A stretch of DNA of 64,000 nucleotides from Mangrovihabitans endophyticus (GCF_014646155.1 NZ_BMMX01000010.1:7544-71543); one strand, 5' to 3'. Positions 26,184 through 36,615 are shown, numbered from the stretch's first letter. The notes: generated by a model from the letters alone, not told the origin. Numbers and translations: made by a program.

Positions 26184-27398
26184 TCAGGCCAGCTTGCGGG
26201 CCAGGTTCTCGTCCAGCGTATTCATGAATTCGTCGGTGGTCAGCCACGGGGCGTCCTTGGCGATCAGCAGCGCCAAGTCCTTGGTCATCCGGCCACTCTC
26301 GACGGTCTCCACGCAGACCTTCTCCAGCGTCTCGGCGAACTCGGTCACCGCCGGGTTCTGGTCCAGCACGCCGCGGTGCTTCAGGCCGCCGGTCCAGGCG
26401 AAGATCGACGCGATCGGGTTCGTCGAGGTCTTCTCGCCCTTCTGCCACTGCCGGTAGTGCCGGGTGACGGTGCCGTGCGCCGCCTCCGCCTCCACCGTCT
26501 TGCCGTCCGGGGTCATCAGCACGCTGGTCATCAGGCCCAGCGAGCCGAAGCCCTGCGCCACCGTGTCGGACTGCACATCACCGTCGTAGTTCTTGCACGC
26601 CCAGACGTACCCGCCCTCCCACTTCAGCGCGGCGGCGACCATGTCGTCGATCAGCCGGTGCTCGTACGTCAGACCGGCGGCCTTGAACTGGTCGGCGAAC
26701 TCGGTCTCGAACACCTCGGCGAACAGATCCTTGAACCGGCCGTCGTACGCCTTGAGGATGGTGTTCTTGGTGGACAGGTAGACCGGGAAGTCGCGGGACA
26801 GGCCGTACCGGAATGAGGCGCGCGCGAAGTCCCGGATCGACTCGTCGTAGTTGTACATGCCCATGCCGACGCCGCCGGCCGGGAAGTCGGCGACGTGGAA
26901 CTCCATCGGCTGCGAACCGTCGTCCGGCGTGAAGGTGATCGTCATCTTGCCGGCCTTGGGCGCCACGAAGTCGGTCGCCTTGTACTGGTCGCCGTGCGCG
27001 TGCCGGCCGATCACGATCGGCTTGGTCCAGCCGGGTACGAGGCGCGGCACGTTGGACATGATGATCGGCTCGCGGAAGACCACGCCGCCGAGGATGTTGC
27101 GGATGGTGCCGTTGGGCGAGCGCCACATCTTCTTCAGCCCGAACTCGTCCACCCGCGCCTCGTCGGGGGTGATGGTGGCGCATTTGACGCCCACGCCGTG
27201 CCGTTTGATGGCGTTCGCCGCGTCGACCGTCACCTGGTCGTCGGTCTCGTCGCGGTGCTGAATCGACAGGTCGTAGTACTCCAGGTCGACGTCGAGGTAG
27301 GGCAGGACCAACTGCTCACGGATCTGCTTCCAGATGATCCGGGTCATCTCGTCGCCGTCGAGCTCCACCACCGGGTTGTTGACCTTGATTTTCGCCAT
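26184..27398 (-). CDS. icd: NADP-dependent isocitrate dehydrogenase
   Basis: Oxidative decarboxylation of isocitrate to 2-oxoglutarate in the TCA cycle. The 404-residue protein is of the eukaryote-like homodimeric type: [21 protein letters not shown] near the start, [12 protein letters not shown] in the substrate site, then [22 protein letters not shown], and [19 protein letters not shown] for metal and cofactor. The ATG at 27398 follows an AGGAG-type site. It is read in the same direction as mdh, which lies upstream and is separated from it by a terminator, so the two have separate transcripts. Confidence 0.96.
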   Translation of the reverse strand: MAKIKVNNPVVELDGDEMTRIIWKQIREQLVLPYLDVDLEYYDLSIQHRDETDDQVTVDAANAIKRHGVGVKCATITPDEARVDEFGLKKMWRSPNGTIRNILGGVVFREPIIMSNVPRLVPGWTKPIVIGRHAHGDQYKATDFVAPKAGKMTITFTPDDGSQPMEFHVADFPAGGVGMGMYNYDESIRDFARASFRYGLSRDFPVYLSTKNTILKAYDGRFKDLFAEVFETEFADQFKAAGLTYEHRLIDDMVAAALKWEGGYVWACKNYDGDVQSDTVAQGFGSLGLMTSVLMTPDGKTVEAEAAHGTVTRHYRQWQKGEKTSTNPIASIFAWTGGLKHRGVLDQNPAVTEFAETLEKVCVETVESGRMTKDLALLIAKDAPWLTTDEFMNTLDENLARKLA

Positions 27399-27427
27399 CG
27401 GCCGGCGCTCCTCTCAGACGTGCGTAG

Positions 27428-27443
27428 CAGTACGAGCGTACTG
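27428..27443. promoter_or_regulatory. Inverted repeat upstream of icd
   Basis: CAGTACG-AG-CGTACTG is a perfect 7-bp dyad 30 bases upstream of the icd start, placed where an operator could overlap the promoter or 5'-UTR. Function inferred from position only. Confidence 0.35.
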
Positions 27444-27522
27444 GAGAGTTCTCGGCGGCGCGTCGACCACCCGGCATCGCGCCTGCTTCGCCCGGTTTCG
27501 GCGGTCGGCGCCCCCACGACGC

Positions 27523-27549
27523 AGGCCGGGACCGCAGCAGTCCCGGCCT
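27523..27549. terminator. Terminator after mdh
   Basis: AGGCCGGGAC (27523-27532) pairs perfectly with GTCCCGGCCT (27540-27549) around a 7-base loop, about 20 bases beyond the mdh stop. Confidence 0.75.
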
Positions 27550-27568
27550 GGTGGTGTGGTGCGGCGGT

Positions 27569-28519
27569 TCAGAGGCCGGCCACGTCCGACTGCTTGGCAC
27601 GAACCGCCTCGGCGGCCTCCGTCAAGCCGGCCACCTCGGTGTCCGACAGCTTGTCCTCGACCACCCTCGTGATGCCCCGGGCGCCGATCTCGGCCTCCAC
27701 GCCCAGGTAGACGCCCGAGATGCCGTACTCACCGTCGACCCAGGCGCACACCGGCATCACCGTGCCCGAGTCCTCGATCACCGCACGGGCCATCCGCGCC
27801 GCCGCGGCCGATGGGGCGTAGAACGCCGACCCGGTCTTGAGCAGGTTGTTCACCTCGGCCCCGCCGTTACGCGTACGGACCACCAGCTCCTCGATCTTGT
27901 CCGCGGGCAGCAGATCGGCAAGCGGCTTGCCGTCCACCGTGCAGCGGGACGGGACCGGGACCATGGTGTCACCGTGCGACCCGAGGGTCAGCGCCTTGAC
28001 GCTGCCCACCGGAACGTTGAGCTCGCGGGCGATGAAGTTGGTGAAGCGGGCGGTGTCCAGGACGCCGGCCTGGCCGAACACCCGGTTCTTGGGGAACTGG
28101 GTGGCGATCTGGGCCAGCGCCGTCATCTCGTCCACCGGGTTGGAGACGACGATGACGACCGCGTTCGGCGCGTACTTCGCGATGTTCTCCGCGACCTGAC
28201 GGACGATCTTGGCGTTGACCTCCAGGAGGTCCATCCGGCTCATGCCCGGCTTGCGCGGGAACCCGGCGGTGACCACCACCACGTCGGAGCCCTCGATCGC
28301 CTCGTAGCCCTCGCCGTTCGTGCCGGTCGTCGCGCCGACGACGGTCGTCTCGAAGCCCTCGATCGGACGGGACTGGTTCAGGTCGAGCGCGAGTCCTTCG
28401 GGACGCCCCTCCAGGATGTCGGTGAGCACCACGGTGTCGAAGATGTCGTACTCGGCCAGACGCTGCGCGGTCGTCGCGCCGTAAAATCCGGCGCCTACGA
28501 CGGTGACCTTCTTACCCAT
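27569..28519 (-). CDS. mdh: Malate dehydrogenase (LDH-like type)
   Basis: NAD-dependent oxidation of malate to oxaloacetate. At 316 residues it is of the LDH-like MDH class: Rossmann motif VTVVGAGFYG at 5-14, substrate arginines in GFPRKPGMSRMDLL near 88, VVSNPVDEMT near 125 and the catalytic histidine in LGSHGDTMVPVP near 185. The ATG has GGAAG upstream. With ppc, icd and sucCD in the same window, several TCA and anaplerotic genes are loosely clustered, though in separate transcripts. Confidence 0.96.
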   Translation of the reverse strand: MGKKVTVVGAGFYGATTAQRLAEYDIFDTVVLTDILEGRPEGLALDLNQSRPIEGFETTVVGATTGTNGEGYEAIEGSDVVVVTAGFPRKPGMSRMDLLEVNAKIVRQVAENIAKYAPNAVVIVVSNPVDEMTALAQIATQFPKNRVFGQAGVLDTARFTNFIARELNVPVGSVKALTLGSHGDTMVPVPSRCTVDGKPLADLLPADKIEELVVRTRNGGAEVNNLLKTGSAFYAPSAAAARMARAVIEDSGTVMPVCAWVDGEYGISGVYLGVEAEIGARGITRVVEDKLSDTEVAGLTEAAEAVRAKQSDVAGL

Positions 28520-28590
28520 GGCTGAAGTCCACTTCCTTTCGTTTTTTCCGACCGTATCAGCCTGATGACGCGGTATTACCGGCCGGTAGA

Positions 28591-29187
28591 TCAGTCACTG
28601 ACCACGGCACCGTAGGACCTCGCCAAGAGCACCGCCTGCGCCATGTCGATCTTCGCACCGGTGACGTCCACGTCCCGCAGGTCGACGTTGACAAGGTCGG
28701 CCCCGCGCAGGTCCGCGCCCTTGAGCACGGCATCCTTCAGCCGAACTCCGGACAGATCGGCACCCCGCAGATCGACCCGAGTCAGGTCGGCGCCGGTGAG
28801 ATCCGCATCGGCGAGACGAAGCGCACCGAGTTTCGTGGCGGTCAGATTCTGACCGCGGAGCGAGACGAAGCCCCAATCGCCGCCGTCGACGGTCAGCGGA
28901 CGCAGCCCGCAGTCGACGAATTGCGTGCCGGTGAGCTTGCAGTCGATCAGCGAGGCGTCGAAAAACGAGCAGCGTTGCAGGACGGACTGCAACATCGCGG
29001 TACGTTCCAGAACCGAGGCGTTGAAGCGCACGTTCCCGAATTGGCAGCGCACGAACGTGCACCCGGTGAGGGTGGCCTCGGACCAGTCGACATCGTGGAA
29101 GGCGCAGTCCTCGTATCGAGCGCGCTCGACCTCGGCAAGTGCCCAGTCCGCGCCGGAGTACGTCTCGTTGCACACCGTCTCGGCCAC
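28591..29187 (-). CDS. Pentapeptide-repeat protein
   Basis: A 198-residue cytoplasmic protein made almost wholly of pentapeptide repeats of the A(D/N)LxX type (ADADLTGADLTRVDLRGADLSGV and similar after residue 125), with a less regular first half rich in cysteine (C at about 28, 44, 50, 72, 80, 89). Such proteins form a right-handed beta-helix; some protect DNA gyrase by DNA mimicry, but nothing here fixes the target. The GTG at 29187 follows AAGGTGG. A 12-bp palindrome TACCGGCCGGTA (28577-28588) lies just past its stop codon. Confidence 0.85.
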   Translation of the reverse strand: MAETVCNETYSGADWALAEVERARYEDCAFHDVDWSEATLTGCTFVRCQFGNVRFNASVLERTAMLQSVLQRCSFFDASLIDCKLTGTQFVDCGLRPLTVDGGDWGFVSLRGQNLTATKLGALRLADADLTGADLTRVDLRGADLSGVRLKDAVLKGADLRGADLVNVDLRDVDVTGAKIDMAQAVLLARSYGAVVSD

Positions 29188-29542
29188 CCGACCACCTTAC
29201 GGCGTGCCGACGGACGACTGCGGCAGCCCCGCAGGGCCGCCGTCGCGCTGGGCGTGTCCGCACACGCCTCCACCCGGCCCGCCGGAGCCCCGCGGCTGCC
29301 CCAAGCACTCAGCCGCGCCCTTCCGCCCGCCCAGCCGTAGCCCACGGCTGCCCGCAGGCACTCAGCCGTGCCTGGCGAATGTCATGCCCGTTCTTCAACA
29401 GCCACCAGCGACGGCCCTTCCGCTCGGAACAGCCACCAGCGACGGCCCGCCGCCCGGCTCGGAATCCACCGGCGACTGGCGATATCCACAGGCGAGGATT
29501 GTTGTCCGGCACCGCCGACGCCGGTGCGCCAACCTAGGCGAC
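29188..29542. other. Non-coding stretch with short direct repeats
   Basis: No supported gene. It contains two near-identical copies of CAGCCACCAGCGACGGCCC (around 29399 and 29432) and a diverged pair around GGCTGCCCxxAAGCACTCAGCCG (around 29292 and 29346). It separates the divergent pentapeptide gene from the decayed gene that follows. Confidence 0.6.
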
Positions 29543-30425
29543 GTGTCGTTTCGCGCCCAGATTCCGCCGTCGCTGCGTACCGGTCCGTTCCGGGGCTCCG
29601 ATGCCGTCGCCCAGGGGACGCTTACCCCGGTCGATGCTCCGCGGCGCCTCGTGGCGTCGGCTGTTTCCTGATGTCTACGTCCATCGGGACGCCGAGCTCG
29701 ATCACACGATGTGGTGCCGGGCGGTCGTCCTCACCCTGCCGGACGGCGCCGCTCTGGGCGGCGTGAGCGCCGCTCTTCTGTGGGGAGTCGACCTGCTGCC
29801 CGGCAACTCGATGACGGTCTCGGTGGTGATGCCCCGCCGACGGCGGCTCCGCGCGGATCCCCGGATCGTCCCGCACTACACCGTGCTCGCCGAGCGCGAT
29901 GTCACACATGTCGCGGGAATGCCGGTGACCACGCCGGAACGCACCCTTTTCGATCTCGCACGTCGCAACTCGCGGGCGGAAGCCGTGGTTGCCGTCGATG
30001 CCATGCTGCACCAGCGGCTGGTCACGATCGAGACGCTCGAAGCGCGGGCGCGGATGCGGCGCCATTGGCCGGGCCTGGCCCAGCTCCGTGAGGCGGTTCG
30101 GCTGGCGGAGCCACTTGCCGAATCGCCGATGGAAACCCGGCTTCGCCTGCTCCTGCATGACGCCGGTCTGCCGGCGATGACCGCCCAGCATGTGGTGCGC
30201 GACCCGAGCCGCCGGCTCATCGCCCGGGTCGATCTCGCCCTGCCGGAGCGTCTGCTCCGCTGCACGGCGGACGATGTGTTGCGGCACCCTGCCCGGACGG
30301 TGCGCCTGGTGGCAGACACCATCACCGAGCTGCGGCGGCTGCAGCCCGGGCAGCGAACACCGGCACGCACCCCTTCGACGGCGTCGGCCGAACCGGTCAG
30401 TGGTAGAAGTGCCGCGTACCGGTGA
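29543..30425 (+). pseudogene. Decayed AbiEi/DUF559-type gene (frameshift and missing nuclease core)
   Basis: Actinobacterial proteins of this kind have a short N-terminal helical domain and a C-terminal Vsr-like endonuclease fold. Here the N-terminus (VSFRAQIPPSLRTGPFRGSD) reads from a GTG at 29543 in one frame, while the continuation (RSMLRGASWRRLFPDVYVHRD) is in another; removing one C from the CCCC run at 29625-29628 joins them. From 29601 the remaining frame runs to 30425 and keeps PVTTPERTLFDLAR and the end ADDVLRHPARTVRLV. The nuclease core that should carry the EYDG and DxRRxxAL elements between VDLALPE and LLRCTADDV is absent. The 3' end overlaps the convergent purH by 29 bases. If the frameshift is a sequence error, an internally deleted protein would remain. 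Confidence 0.7.
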
Positions 30426-31971
30426 AGTACAGGGTGACGCCCGCCTTGCGCGCCGCCTCGATCACCTGGTCGTCGCGGATCGATCCGCCCGGCTGCACCA
30501 CCGCCGTGACGCCCGCTTCGAGCAGCACCTCCAGGCCGTCCGGGAACGGGAAGAACGCGTCGCTGGCCGCCACGCTTCCCTTCGCCCGCTCCGCACCGGC
30601 GCGGGCCACCGCCAGGCGCGCCGAGTCGACCCGGTTCACCTGTCCCATGCCGACGCCCACCGTCGCCCCGTCGTGGGCCAGCAGGATCGCGTTGCTCTTC
30701 GCCGAGCGCACCGCACGCCACGCGAACCCGAGATCCGCGAGCATGTCCGGCGCGGCCGGCTCGCCCACCGCCAGCGTCCAGTCGCCCGGGTCGTCGCCGG
30801 TGGCGTTCACCCGGTCGGAGACCTGCACCAGCACGCCACCGCCGACCTGCTTCCGCTCGGCGGGCGGCGGGTTCCACGGCGGTGCCACCAGGACGCGCAG
30901 GTTCTTGCGCCCGCGCAGCGTCTCCAGGGCGGCCGGGGCGTAGGACGGCGCCACGATCACCTCGGTGAAGATCTCCGCCACCTGCTCGGCCAGCTCGGCG
31001 GTCACTTCCCGGTTCACCGCGATGACCCCGCCGTACGCGGAAACCGGGTCGCACGCATGCGCCTTGCGGTGGGCCTGCGCCACGTCCTCGCCCACCGCGA
31101 TGCCGCAGGGGTTGGCGTGTTTGATCACCGCGACGCACGGCTCGGTGAAGTCGTTGGCGCTGCGCCACGCGGCATCCGCGTCCACATAGTTGTTGTACGA
31201 CATCTCCTTGCCGTGCAACTGCTCGGCCTGAGCGAGGCCGGCCGGTGCCGCCGGGTCGACGTAGAGCGCGGCCTGTTGGTGCGGATTCTCGCCGTAACGC
31301 AGGGTGGCCGCCGGGCGCAGCCCGATGCCGGAGAAGGCGGGCCAGGACGACTCGTCCGCGGTCAGCGTGGTGGCGCACCAGTTGGCCACCGCGATGTCGT
31401 ACTCGGCGATGTCCGCGAACGCCTCCGCAGCTAGCCGCCGACGCTGCGCGGTGGTGAAGCCGCCGTCCTTCAGGGCCTGCTGGATCTGCGGGTACGCGGA
31501 CACGGAGGTGACCACCGCGACCGTCGGGTGGTTCTTGGCGGCGGCACGCACCATGGCCGGGCCACCGATGTCGATCTGTTCGACGCACTCGTCCACGCTC
31601 GCCCCCGACGCGACCGTCTGGGTGAACGGATAGAGGTTGCTGACCAGCAGGTCGAACGGCTCGATGCCGAGCTCGGCCAGTTGCGCGGCGTGTGCCTCCA
31701 ACCGCAGGTCGGCCAGCAGTCCGGCGTGCACCGAGGGGTGCAGCGTCTTGACCCGGCCGTCCAGCGTCTCCGGGAATCCGGTCAGCTCCTCGACGCGGGT
31801 CACCGGCACGCCGGCGCCTTCGATCGTCCCCGCGGTCGAACCGGTGGAGATCACCTGCACGCCGGCGTCGTGCAGGCCGCGGGCGAGCTCGACCAGGCCG
31901 GTCTTGTCGTACACGCTGAGCAGCGCCCGCTTGATCGGCCGCCGCCCCTCGTCGGTGCCGTGCTCGCTCAT
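30397..31971 (-). CDS. purH: Bifunctional AICAR transformylase / IMP cyclohydrolase
   Basis: Catalyses the last two steps of IMP synthesis. The 524-residue protein has an MGS-like cyclohydrolase domain (about 13-160: [37 protein letters not shown]) and the transformylase domain with [12 protein letters not shown], the catalytic KHANPCG and [12 protein letters not shown]. The ATG at 31971 overlaps the purN stop (ATGA), the usual purNH arrangement. Its 3' end overlaps the end of the decayed gene on the other strand. Confidence 0.97.
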   Translation of the reverse strand: MSEHGTDEGRRPIKRALLSVYDKTGLVELARGLHDAGVQVISTGSTAGTIEGAGVPVTRVEELTGFPETLDGRVKTLHPSVHAGLLADLRLEAHAAQLAELGIEPFDLLVSNLYPFTQTVASGASVDECVEQIDIGGPAMVRAAAKNHPTVAVVTSVSAYPQIQQALKDGGFTTAQRRRLAAEAFADIAEYDIAVANWCATTLTADESSWPAFSGIGLRPAATLRYGENPHQQAALYVDPAAPAGLAQAEQLHGKEMSYNNYVDADAAWRSANDFTEPCVAVIKHANPCGIAVGEDVAQAHRKAHACDPVSAYGGVIAVNREVTAELAEQVAEIFTEVIVAPSYAPAALETLRGRKNLRVLVAPPWNPPPAERKQVGGGVLVQVSDRVNATGDDPGDWTLAVGEPAAPDMLADLGFAWRAVRSAKSNAILLAHDGATVGVGMGQVNRVDSARLAVARAGAERAKGSVAASDAFFPFPDGLEVLLEAGVTAVVQPGGSIRDDQVIEAARKAGVTLYFTGTRHFYH

Positions 31972-32585
31972 GGGATCCGTACCTTTCTGTCCTGGATGGT
32001 CCAGCCCTCGCGCACCAGCCGGCCGATGTAATCGACGAGCTGCGCGCGCTCGGCCACCTTGATCCGCTCGGTCAGCACCGCTTCCGTGTCGTCGTCCAGT
32101 ACGGGCACGCCGACCTGGGCGATGATGGGTCCGGTGTCGACTCCGGCATCGACGAAGAACAGGGTGGCCCCGGCGATCTTCACCCCGTAGGCCAGGGCGT
32201 CGCGCGGGCCGTGGATGCCCGGGAAGGCCGGCAGCAGCGCGTTGTGCGTGTTCACGTACCGTCCGCCGAATTCGGCGAGGAAGCGCTCGCCGACCAGCTT
32301 GAGGAATCCGGCCGACACGACCAGGTCCGGCTTGTGCTCGGCCACCTGGGCGGTCAGCGCCGCATCCCAGTCGTCGCGCGTGGCGTACGACTTGAGCGAG
32401 GCCACGAAGGTGGGCACGCCGACGGCGGCGGCACGGTCGAGGCCGGCGATGGCGTCCCGGTCGGCTCCCACGGCGACCACCCGGGCGCCGTACGCGGGAT
32501 CCGCGCTGGCGTCGAGCAGGGCCTGCAGATTGCTGCCGGAGCCGGAAACGAGGACGACCAGCCGGGCGGGCGCGGGGTCGGTCAC
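31968..32585 (-). CDS. purN: Phosphoribosylglycinamide formyltransferase
   Basis: Transfers a formyl group from 10-formyl-tetrahydrofolate to GAR in purine synthesis. The 205-residue enzyme starts [18 protein letters not shown] (phosphate loop), has the catalytic Asn and His in [14 protein letters not shown] and the aspartate in [10 protein letters not shown]. The GTG at 32585 gives the conserved N-terminus; an in-frame ATG at 32624 would add 13 residues without homologous character. It is transcribed with purH. Confidence 0.95.
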   Translation of the reverse strand: MTDPAPARLVVLVSGSGSNLQALLDASADPAYGARVVAVGADRDAIAGLDRAAAVGVPTFVASLKSYATRDDWDAALTAQVAEHKPDLVVSAGFLKLVGERFLAEFGGRYVNTHNALLPAFPGIHGPRDALAYGVKIAGATLFFVDAGVDTGPIIAQVGVPVLDDDTEAVLTERIKVAERAQLVDYIGRLVREGWTIQDRKVRIP

Positions 32586-32711
32586 CCGACAAACCCTATC
32601 GCCGGGCAGTCCGGCCTCGTACAACGGGTCGTACGCGGGTGCGCGAAGAGCGGCGATCTTCGGTTATCCTGCCGATCCTTGCTTGACAGCGAATTCTCAG
32701 GAGGAATATCC

Positions 32712-32984
32712 GTGACGCCACCACCACCACCGAACTACGGCCCGCCCGCCGCGGCTCCGGGCAACGACAAGGTGACGCTCTGGGGCGTCCTGGGCATCGT
32801 GTTCGCCTTCTGCTGCTGGCCGTTGGGCGTCGTCTTCGCCATCCTCGGCCTGCTTGAGGCCCGCAAGGTGGGCAAGCCGCCCACCCTGTCCTACGTCGCC
32901 TTCGGCATCCTCGCGCTGGCGCTGGTCCTCAACATCGTCCTGGCGGCCACCGGCACGCTCAACAACATCGTGAACAACAACTGA
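32712..32984 (+). CDS. Small DUF4190-type membrane protein
   Basis: A 90-residue protein with a proline-rich N-terminus (1-18) and two transmembrane helices (about 23-45 and 58-82) joined by a short basic loop (LEARKVGKPP), the layout of DUF4190. Function unknown. The GTG at 32712 has AGGAGG at 32699-32704. It lies divergently from purN and converges with perM. Confidence 0.8.
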   Translation: MTPPPPPNYGPPAAAPGNDKVTLWGVLGIVFAFCCWPLGVVFAILGLLEARKVGKPPTLSYVAFGILALALVLNIVLAATGTLNNIVNNN

Positions 32985-32997
32985 ATCGACCCTGGCA

Positions 32998-33025
32998 GGG
33001 GCGTCCCGGCGAACCGGGGCGCCCC
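32998..33025. terminator. Terminator between convergent genes
   Basis: GGGGCGTCCCGG (32998-33009), loop CGAA, CCGGGGCGCCCC (33014-33025): 12 pairs including one G-U, closing a tetraloop. It serves the small membrane protein and possibly perM on the other strand. Confidence 0.8.
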
Positions 33026-33027
33026 CG

Positions 33028-34434
33028 TCAGGCGCGCCGCGGACGCGCGAAGGTGCGCGCGGCGAGCGCGCCCAGCATGGCCGAGACGGCGACCACGATC
33101 GTCGCCACCAGCGTCACCTGCCAGGCGACCGGTCCGATCCGGGCCAACCGCCCGTCTCCCAGCGGACCGGCGGACAGGTGCGCCAGCGCGCCGAGCACGA
33201 GACCGGCGACCGGGCCGGCGATCAGGCTCGCCCCGCACAGCCGTCCCCAACCGGGCGCGGGCGGCGGCGCCGCCGGTTCACCGGGGCGGGGAGGGCGCGG
33301 ACGGGTCAGGCGACGCGTCAGCATCACCCCCGCCGACATGCCCGCCAGCACCGGCACCGACAGCAGCAGCGCGCCGGTGGCGCCCATCGGACCGTCCGGC
33401 AGGCCGGCCAGCAGCGGCAGCGTCGGCAGCGGGCCCACGGTCACTTCGGTCACCCGTACGGCCGTGTCGGCGCCCAGCAGGAAGCCCGGTCCGAGCAGGT
33501 AGGCCGCCGCCCAGACGGCCGCGTTCCCGCCGTAGGCCAGGCTGACCAGCGTGATGCCGGCCTGCCCGGTGACGCCGGTGCGGTACGCGGCGATGATGTC
33601 GGCCGCCTGCGCGCCGCCGACCGCGACGGCCAGGCCGGCGAAGGCGGCGCCCGCGGCGGCGATCAGCAGCGCGCCCACCACCCCGGTGCGCAGGCCGTGC
33701 CGGAGCACCGGCGGGATCCGCCGCGCCACGACCCGCAGCGCACCGGTGTGTCGCACCGCGCCGACAAGCGCCCCGCAGGCGCCGATGCCGAAGAAGTCCA
33801 CGGCCGCCCGCAGCACCGAGACCTCCAGGCCGGGACGGTCCACCAGCACCGCGGCGAGCAGGCCGAGCACCGCGTACGCCAGGCCGACCGAGCCGGCCAC
33901 GGTGAGCGCGGTGCGCATCGCCGGGCGCGCCCGGCCGCCGATCGCCCGGGAGACATGCAGACCGGCACGGTTCAGCCGCCACACCGCGACCAGGGTGAGC
34001 AGCAGCGGGGTGAGGCCGAACGACCCGATGGTGGTGCCCAGCGGGACGCCGTGCCCGAGCAACCACCCGGCCAGTCCGGCGCCGGCCGCGCCGCCCAGCC
34101 CCCCGGCGCCCTCGAACGTTCTGGCCAGGCCGATCACCGCGGCCACCGGTACGTACGTCAGAAGCGCGGCCCAGACGGTGGCGACGCCGGTCGCCACGGC
34201 CAGCGGGGCGCGCCCGCCATGGCCCGGCGGCCGGCGGGGGCTGGGCAGTTTGACGGTGGCCCGGTTGCCCGGCCCGGTGTCCACCCGGACGGTGGGATGC
34301 CCGCGCACGTCGACACGCCGCGTCTCACGGCCGGACACATCGACCGGCACCGTCTCGCGGTCGGCAACGTCCGCCGCCCCGGAGACCTCGTCTGGGTCGT
34401 CCGAGCCGTCCGGACCGTCGGGTGTCGTCGGCAT
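33028..34434 (-). CDS. perM: DUF6350 membrane protein, PerM-like cell division protein
   Basis: A 468-residue membrane protein with an acidic, charged cytoplasmic N-terminus (1-75) and about nine to ten hydrophobic segments, the DUF6350 layout. M. tuberculosis PerM (Rv0955) has the same neighbours, between sucCD and purNH, and is a divisome-stabilising protein needed for persistence; the assignment rests largely on this synteny plus membrane topology. The ATG at 34434 is the start. It lies just downstream of the sucCD terminator in the same direction. Confidence 0.75.
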   Translation of the reverse strand: MPTTPDGPDGSDDPDEVSGAADVADRETVPVDVSGRETRRVDVRGHPTVRVDTGPGNRATVKLPSPRRPPGHGGRAPLAVATGVATVWAALLTYVPVAAVIGLARTFEGAGGLGGAAGAGLAGWLLGHGVPLGTTIGSFGLTPLLLTLVAVWRLNRAGLHVSRAIGGRARPAMRTALTVAGSVGLAYAVLGLLAAVLVDRPGLEVSVLRAAVDFFGIGACGALVGAVRHTGALRVVARRIPPVLRHGLRTGVVGALLIAAAGAAFAGLAVAVGGAQAADIIAAYRTGVTGQAGITLVSLAYGGNAAVWAAAYLLGPGFLLGADTAVRVTEVTVGPLPTLPLLAGLPDGPMGATGALLLSVPVLAGMSAGVMLTRRLTRPRPPRPGEPAAPPPAPGWGRLCGASLIAGPVAGLVLGALAHLSAGPLGDGRLARIGPVAWQVTLVATIVVAVSAMLGALAARTFARPRRA

Positions 34435-34482
34435 CGTGAACTACTTTTCCATGACTGTGGCCACTGAGCGACGCAGATACGA

Positions 34483-34532
34483 CGGCGCGCCGCCTTCGGA
34501 GTGCTTTCGGCACTGGTGAAGGCGGCGCGCCG
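34483..34532 (-). terminator. Strong terminator after sucD
   Basis: CGGCGCGCCGCCTTC (34483-34497) pairs perfectly with GAAGGCGGCGCGCCG (34518-34532). The 20-base apical region holds a second small stem AGTGC-TTTCG-GCACT (34500-34514), giving a long two-tier hairpin 19 bases past the sucD stop. Confidence 0.88.
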
Positions 34533-34550
34533 ACGCCCGTCGCTGCGGGC

Positions 34551-35432
34551 TCAGCTCATCACGTCGCGCATCAGCCGCGCGGTTTCGCTCGGCGTCTTGC
34601 CGACCTTCACCCCGGCCGCCTCCAACGCCGACTTCTTGGCGTCGGCGGTGCCGGCCGAACCGGAGATGATGGCGCCGGCGTGACCCATGGTCTTGCCCGG
34701 CGGGGCGGTGAATCCGGCGATGTAGCCGACCACCGGCTTGGTCACGTTGGCCTTGATGAACTCGGCCGCGCGTTCCTCGGCGTCGCCGCCGATCTCACCG
34801 ATCATGACGATCGCGTCGGTCTCCGGGTCCGCCTGGAACGCGCGCAGGGCGTCGATGTGGGTGGTCCCGATGATCGGGTCACCGCCGATGCCGACGCAGG
34901 TGGAGAAGCCGATGTCGCGCAGCTCGTACATCAACTGGTAGGTCAGCGTGCCGCTCTTGCTGACCAGGCCGATGCGTCCGCCCGGGGTGATGTCGGCCGG
35001 GATGATGCCGGCATTGGAGGCGCCCGGCGACGCGATACCCGGGCAGTTCGGCCCGACGATCCGGGTCTTCTCCCCCTGGGCCACGTTGTGCGCCCAGAAC
35101 GCGGCCGAGTCCTGCACCGGCACGCCCTCGGTGATGACCACGGCCAGCGGGATCTCCGCGTCGATGGCCTCCAGCACGGCCGCCTTGGTGAACGCCGGCG
35201 GCACGAAGATGACCGACACGTCCGCGCCGGTCTCCTTCATCGCCTCGCCGACGCTCGCGAACACCGGCAGCGCGGTGCCGTCGAAGTCGACCGAGGTGCC
35301 GGCCTTACGGGGGTTCACGCCACCCACCACGGTGGTGCCCGCCGCGAGCATGCGACGGGTGTGCTTGGAACCCTCCGAGCCGGTCATGCCCTGGACGATG
35401 ACCTTGGAGTCCTTGGTGAGCCAGATTGCCAT
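34551..35432 (-). CDS. sucD: Succinyl-CoA synthetase alpha subunit
   Basis: Alpha subunit of the TCA-cycle succinate-CoA ligase. The 293-residue protein has the CoA-binding Rossmann domain ([14 protein letters not shown] near 12, GVNPRKAG) and the phosphohistidine site [10 protein letters not shown] near residue 247. [13 protein letters not shown] and [14 protein letters not shown] are standard. The ATG at 35432 lies four bases after the sucC stop. The pair forms one transcript ending in the hairpin at 34483-34532. Confidence 0.97.
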   Translation of the reverse strand: MAIWLTKDSKVIVQGMTGSEGSKHTRRMLAAGTTVVGGVNPRKAGTSVDFDGTALPVFASVGEAMKETGADVSVIFVPPAFTKAAVLEAIDAEIPLAVVITEGVPVQDSAAFWAHNVAQGEKTRIVGPNCPGIASPGASNAGIIPADITPGGRIGLVSKSGTLTYQLMYELRDIGFSTCVGIGGDPIIGTTHIDALRAFQADPETDAIVMIGEIGGDAEERAAEFIKANVTKPVVGYIAGFTAPPGKTMGHAGAIISGSAGTADAKKSALEAAGVKVGKTPSETARLMRDVMS

Positions 35433-35436
35433 GTCG

Positions 35437-36615
35437 TCACTTCCCCGCAGCCGCGAGCTCGGCGGCGCGCTCGGCCGCCCCGTCCATCGTGTCCACCCGC
35501 TCGACCAACGGGTTCTTCGCCTCGTCCAGGATGGTCCGCCCGGCCTCGGCGTTGTTGCCGTCGAGCCGCACGACAAGCGGCTTGGTGACCTGCTCGCCGC
35601 GCTGTTCGAGCAGCGCGAGCGCCTGGATGATGCCGTTGGCGACCTCGTCGCAGGCGGTGATGCCACCGAAGACGTTCACGAACACCGACTTGACCGACGG
35701 GTCGGACAGCACCACTTCGAGCCCGTTGGCCATCACCGCGGCGCTGGCGCCGCCGCCGATGTCGAGGAAGTTCGCCGGCTTGACGCCGCCACGGTCGGCG
35801 CCCGCGTACGCCACCACGTCCAGCGTCGACATGACCAGGCCGGCGCCGTTGCCGATGATGCCGACCTCGCCGTCGAGCTTGACGTAGTTGAGGTTCTTGG
35901 CCTTCGCGGCCTGCTCCAGCGGGTCCACCGCGGACTGGTCGACGAGTGCCTCGTGGTCGGCGTGCCGGAAACCGGCGTTCTCGTCCAGCGTGACCTTGGC
36001 GTCCAGGCAGAGCACCCGGCCGTCGCGCACCTTGGCCAGCGGGTTCACCTCGACCAGGGTGGCGTCCTCGGCGGCGAACGCCGCCCACAGCTTGACGGCA
36101 ATCTCCGCCACCTGGTCGGCGACCTCGGCAGGGAAACCCGCCCCGGCGACGATCTCCCGGGCCAGCGCCTGGTCGACGCCCCGGTTCGCGTCCACGGCGA
36201 CCTTGGCCACCCGGTCCGGCTGTTCCTCGGCGACCTGCTCGATCTCCATGCCGCCGGCCACACTGGCGATGCACAGGAAGGTGCGGTTCGCGCGGTCCAG
36301 CAGGTAGGAGAAGTAATACTCCTCCGCGATGTCGGCCGTCTCGGCCAGCATCACCTTGCCGACCGTGTGGCCTTTGATGTCCATGCCCAGGATGTCCGTG
36401 GCGCGGGCCTGCGCCTCGTCCGCGCCGTCCGCCAGCTTGACGCCGCCGGCCTTGCCCCGGCCGCCCACCTTCACCTGCGCCTTGACGACGACCCGGCCGC
36501 CGAGCCGCTCGGCGATCGCGCGGGCCTCCTCCGGGGTCTCGGCGACGCCGCCGCCCAGCACGGGCAAACCGTGCCGTTCGAACAGGTCGCGCCCCTGATA
36601 TTCGAACAGGTCCAC
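35437..36615 (-). CDS. sucC: Succinyl-CoA synthetase beta subunit (ADP-forming)
   Basis: ATP-grasp subunit of succinate-CoA ligase, 392 residues. It starts [12 protein letters not shown], has [16 protein letters not shown] in the nucleotide site, [12 protein letters not shown] for magnesium, and [12 protein letters not shown] plus [14 protein letters not shown] at the alpha-subunit interface. The GTG at 36615 is preceded by GGAAGGAG. It is the first gene of sucCD; its promoter must lie in the 464-base gap to the right. Confidence 0.97.
   Translation of the reverse strand: MDLFEYQGRDLFERHGLPVLGGGVAETPEEARAIAERLGGRVVVKAQVKVGGRGKAGGVKLADGADEAQARATDILGMDIKGHTVGKVMLAETADIAEEYYFSYLLDRANRTFLCIASVAGGMEIEQVAEEQPDRVAKVAVDANRGVDQALAREIVAGAGFPAEVADQVAEIAVKLWAAFAAEDATLVEVNPLAKVRDGRVLCLDAKVTLDENAGFRHADHEALVDQSAVDPLEQAAKAKNLNYVKLDGEVGIIGNGAGLVMSTLDVVAYAGADRGGVKPANFLDIGGGASAAVMANGLEVVLSDPSVKSVFVNVFGGITACDEVANGIIQALALLEQRGEQVTKPLVVRLDGNNAEAGRTILDEAKNPLVERVDTMDGAAERAAELAAAGK

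Noticed and set aside
29601..30425. Intact 274-residue gene starting at ATG 29601
   Set aside because: Family-like N-terminal sequence lies upstream in another frame and the nuclease core is missing, so decay is the better reading.
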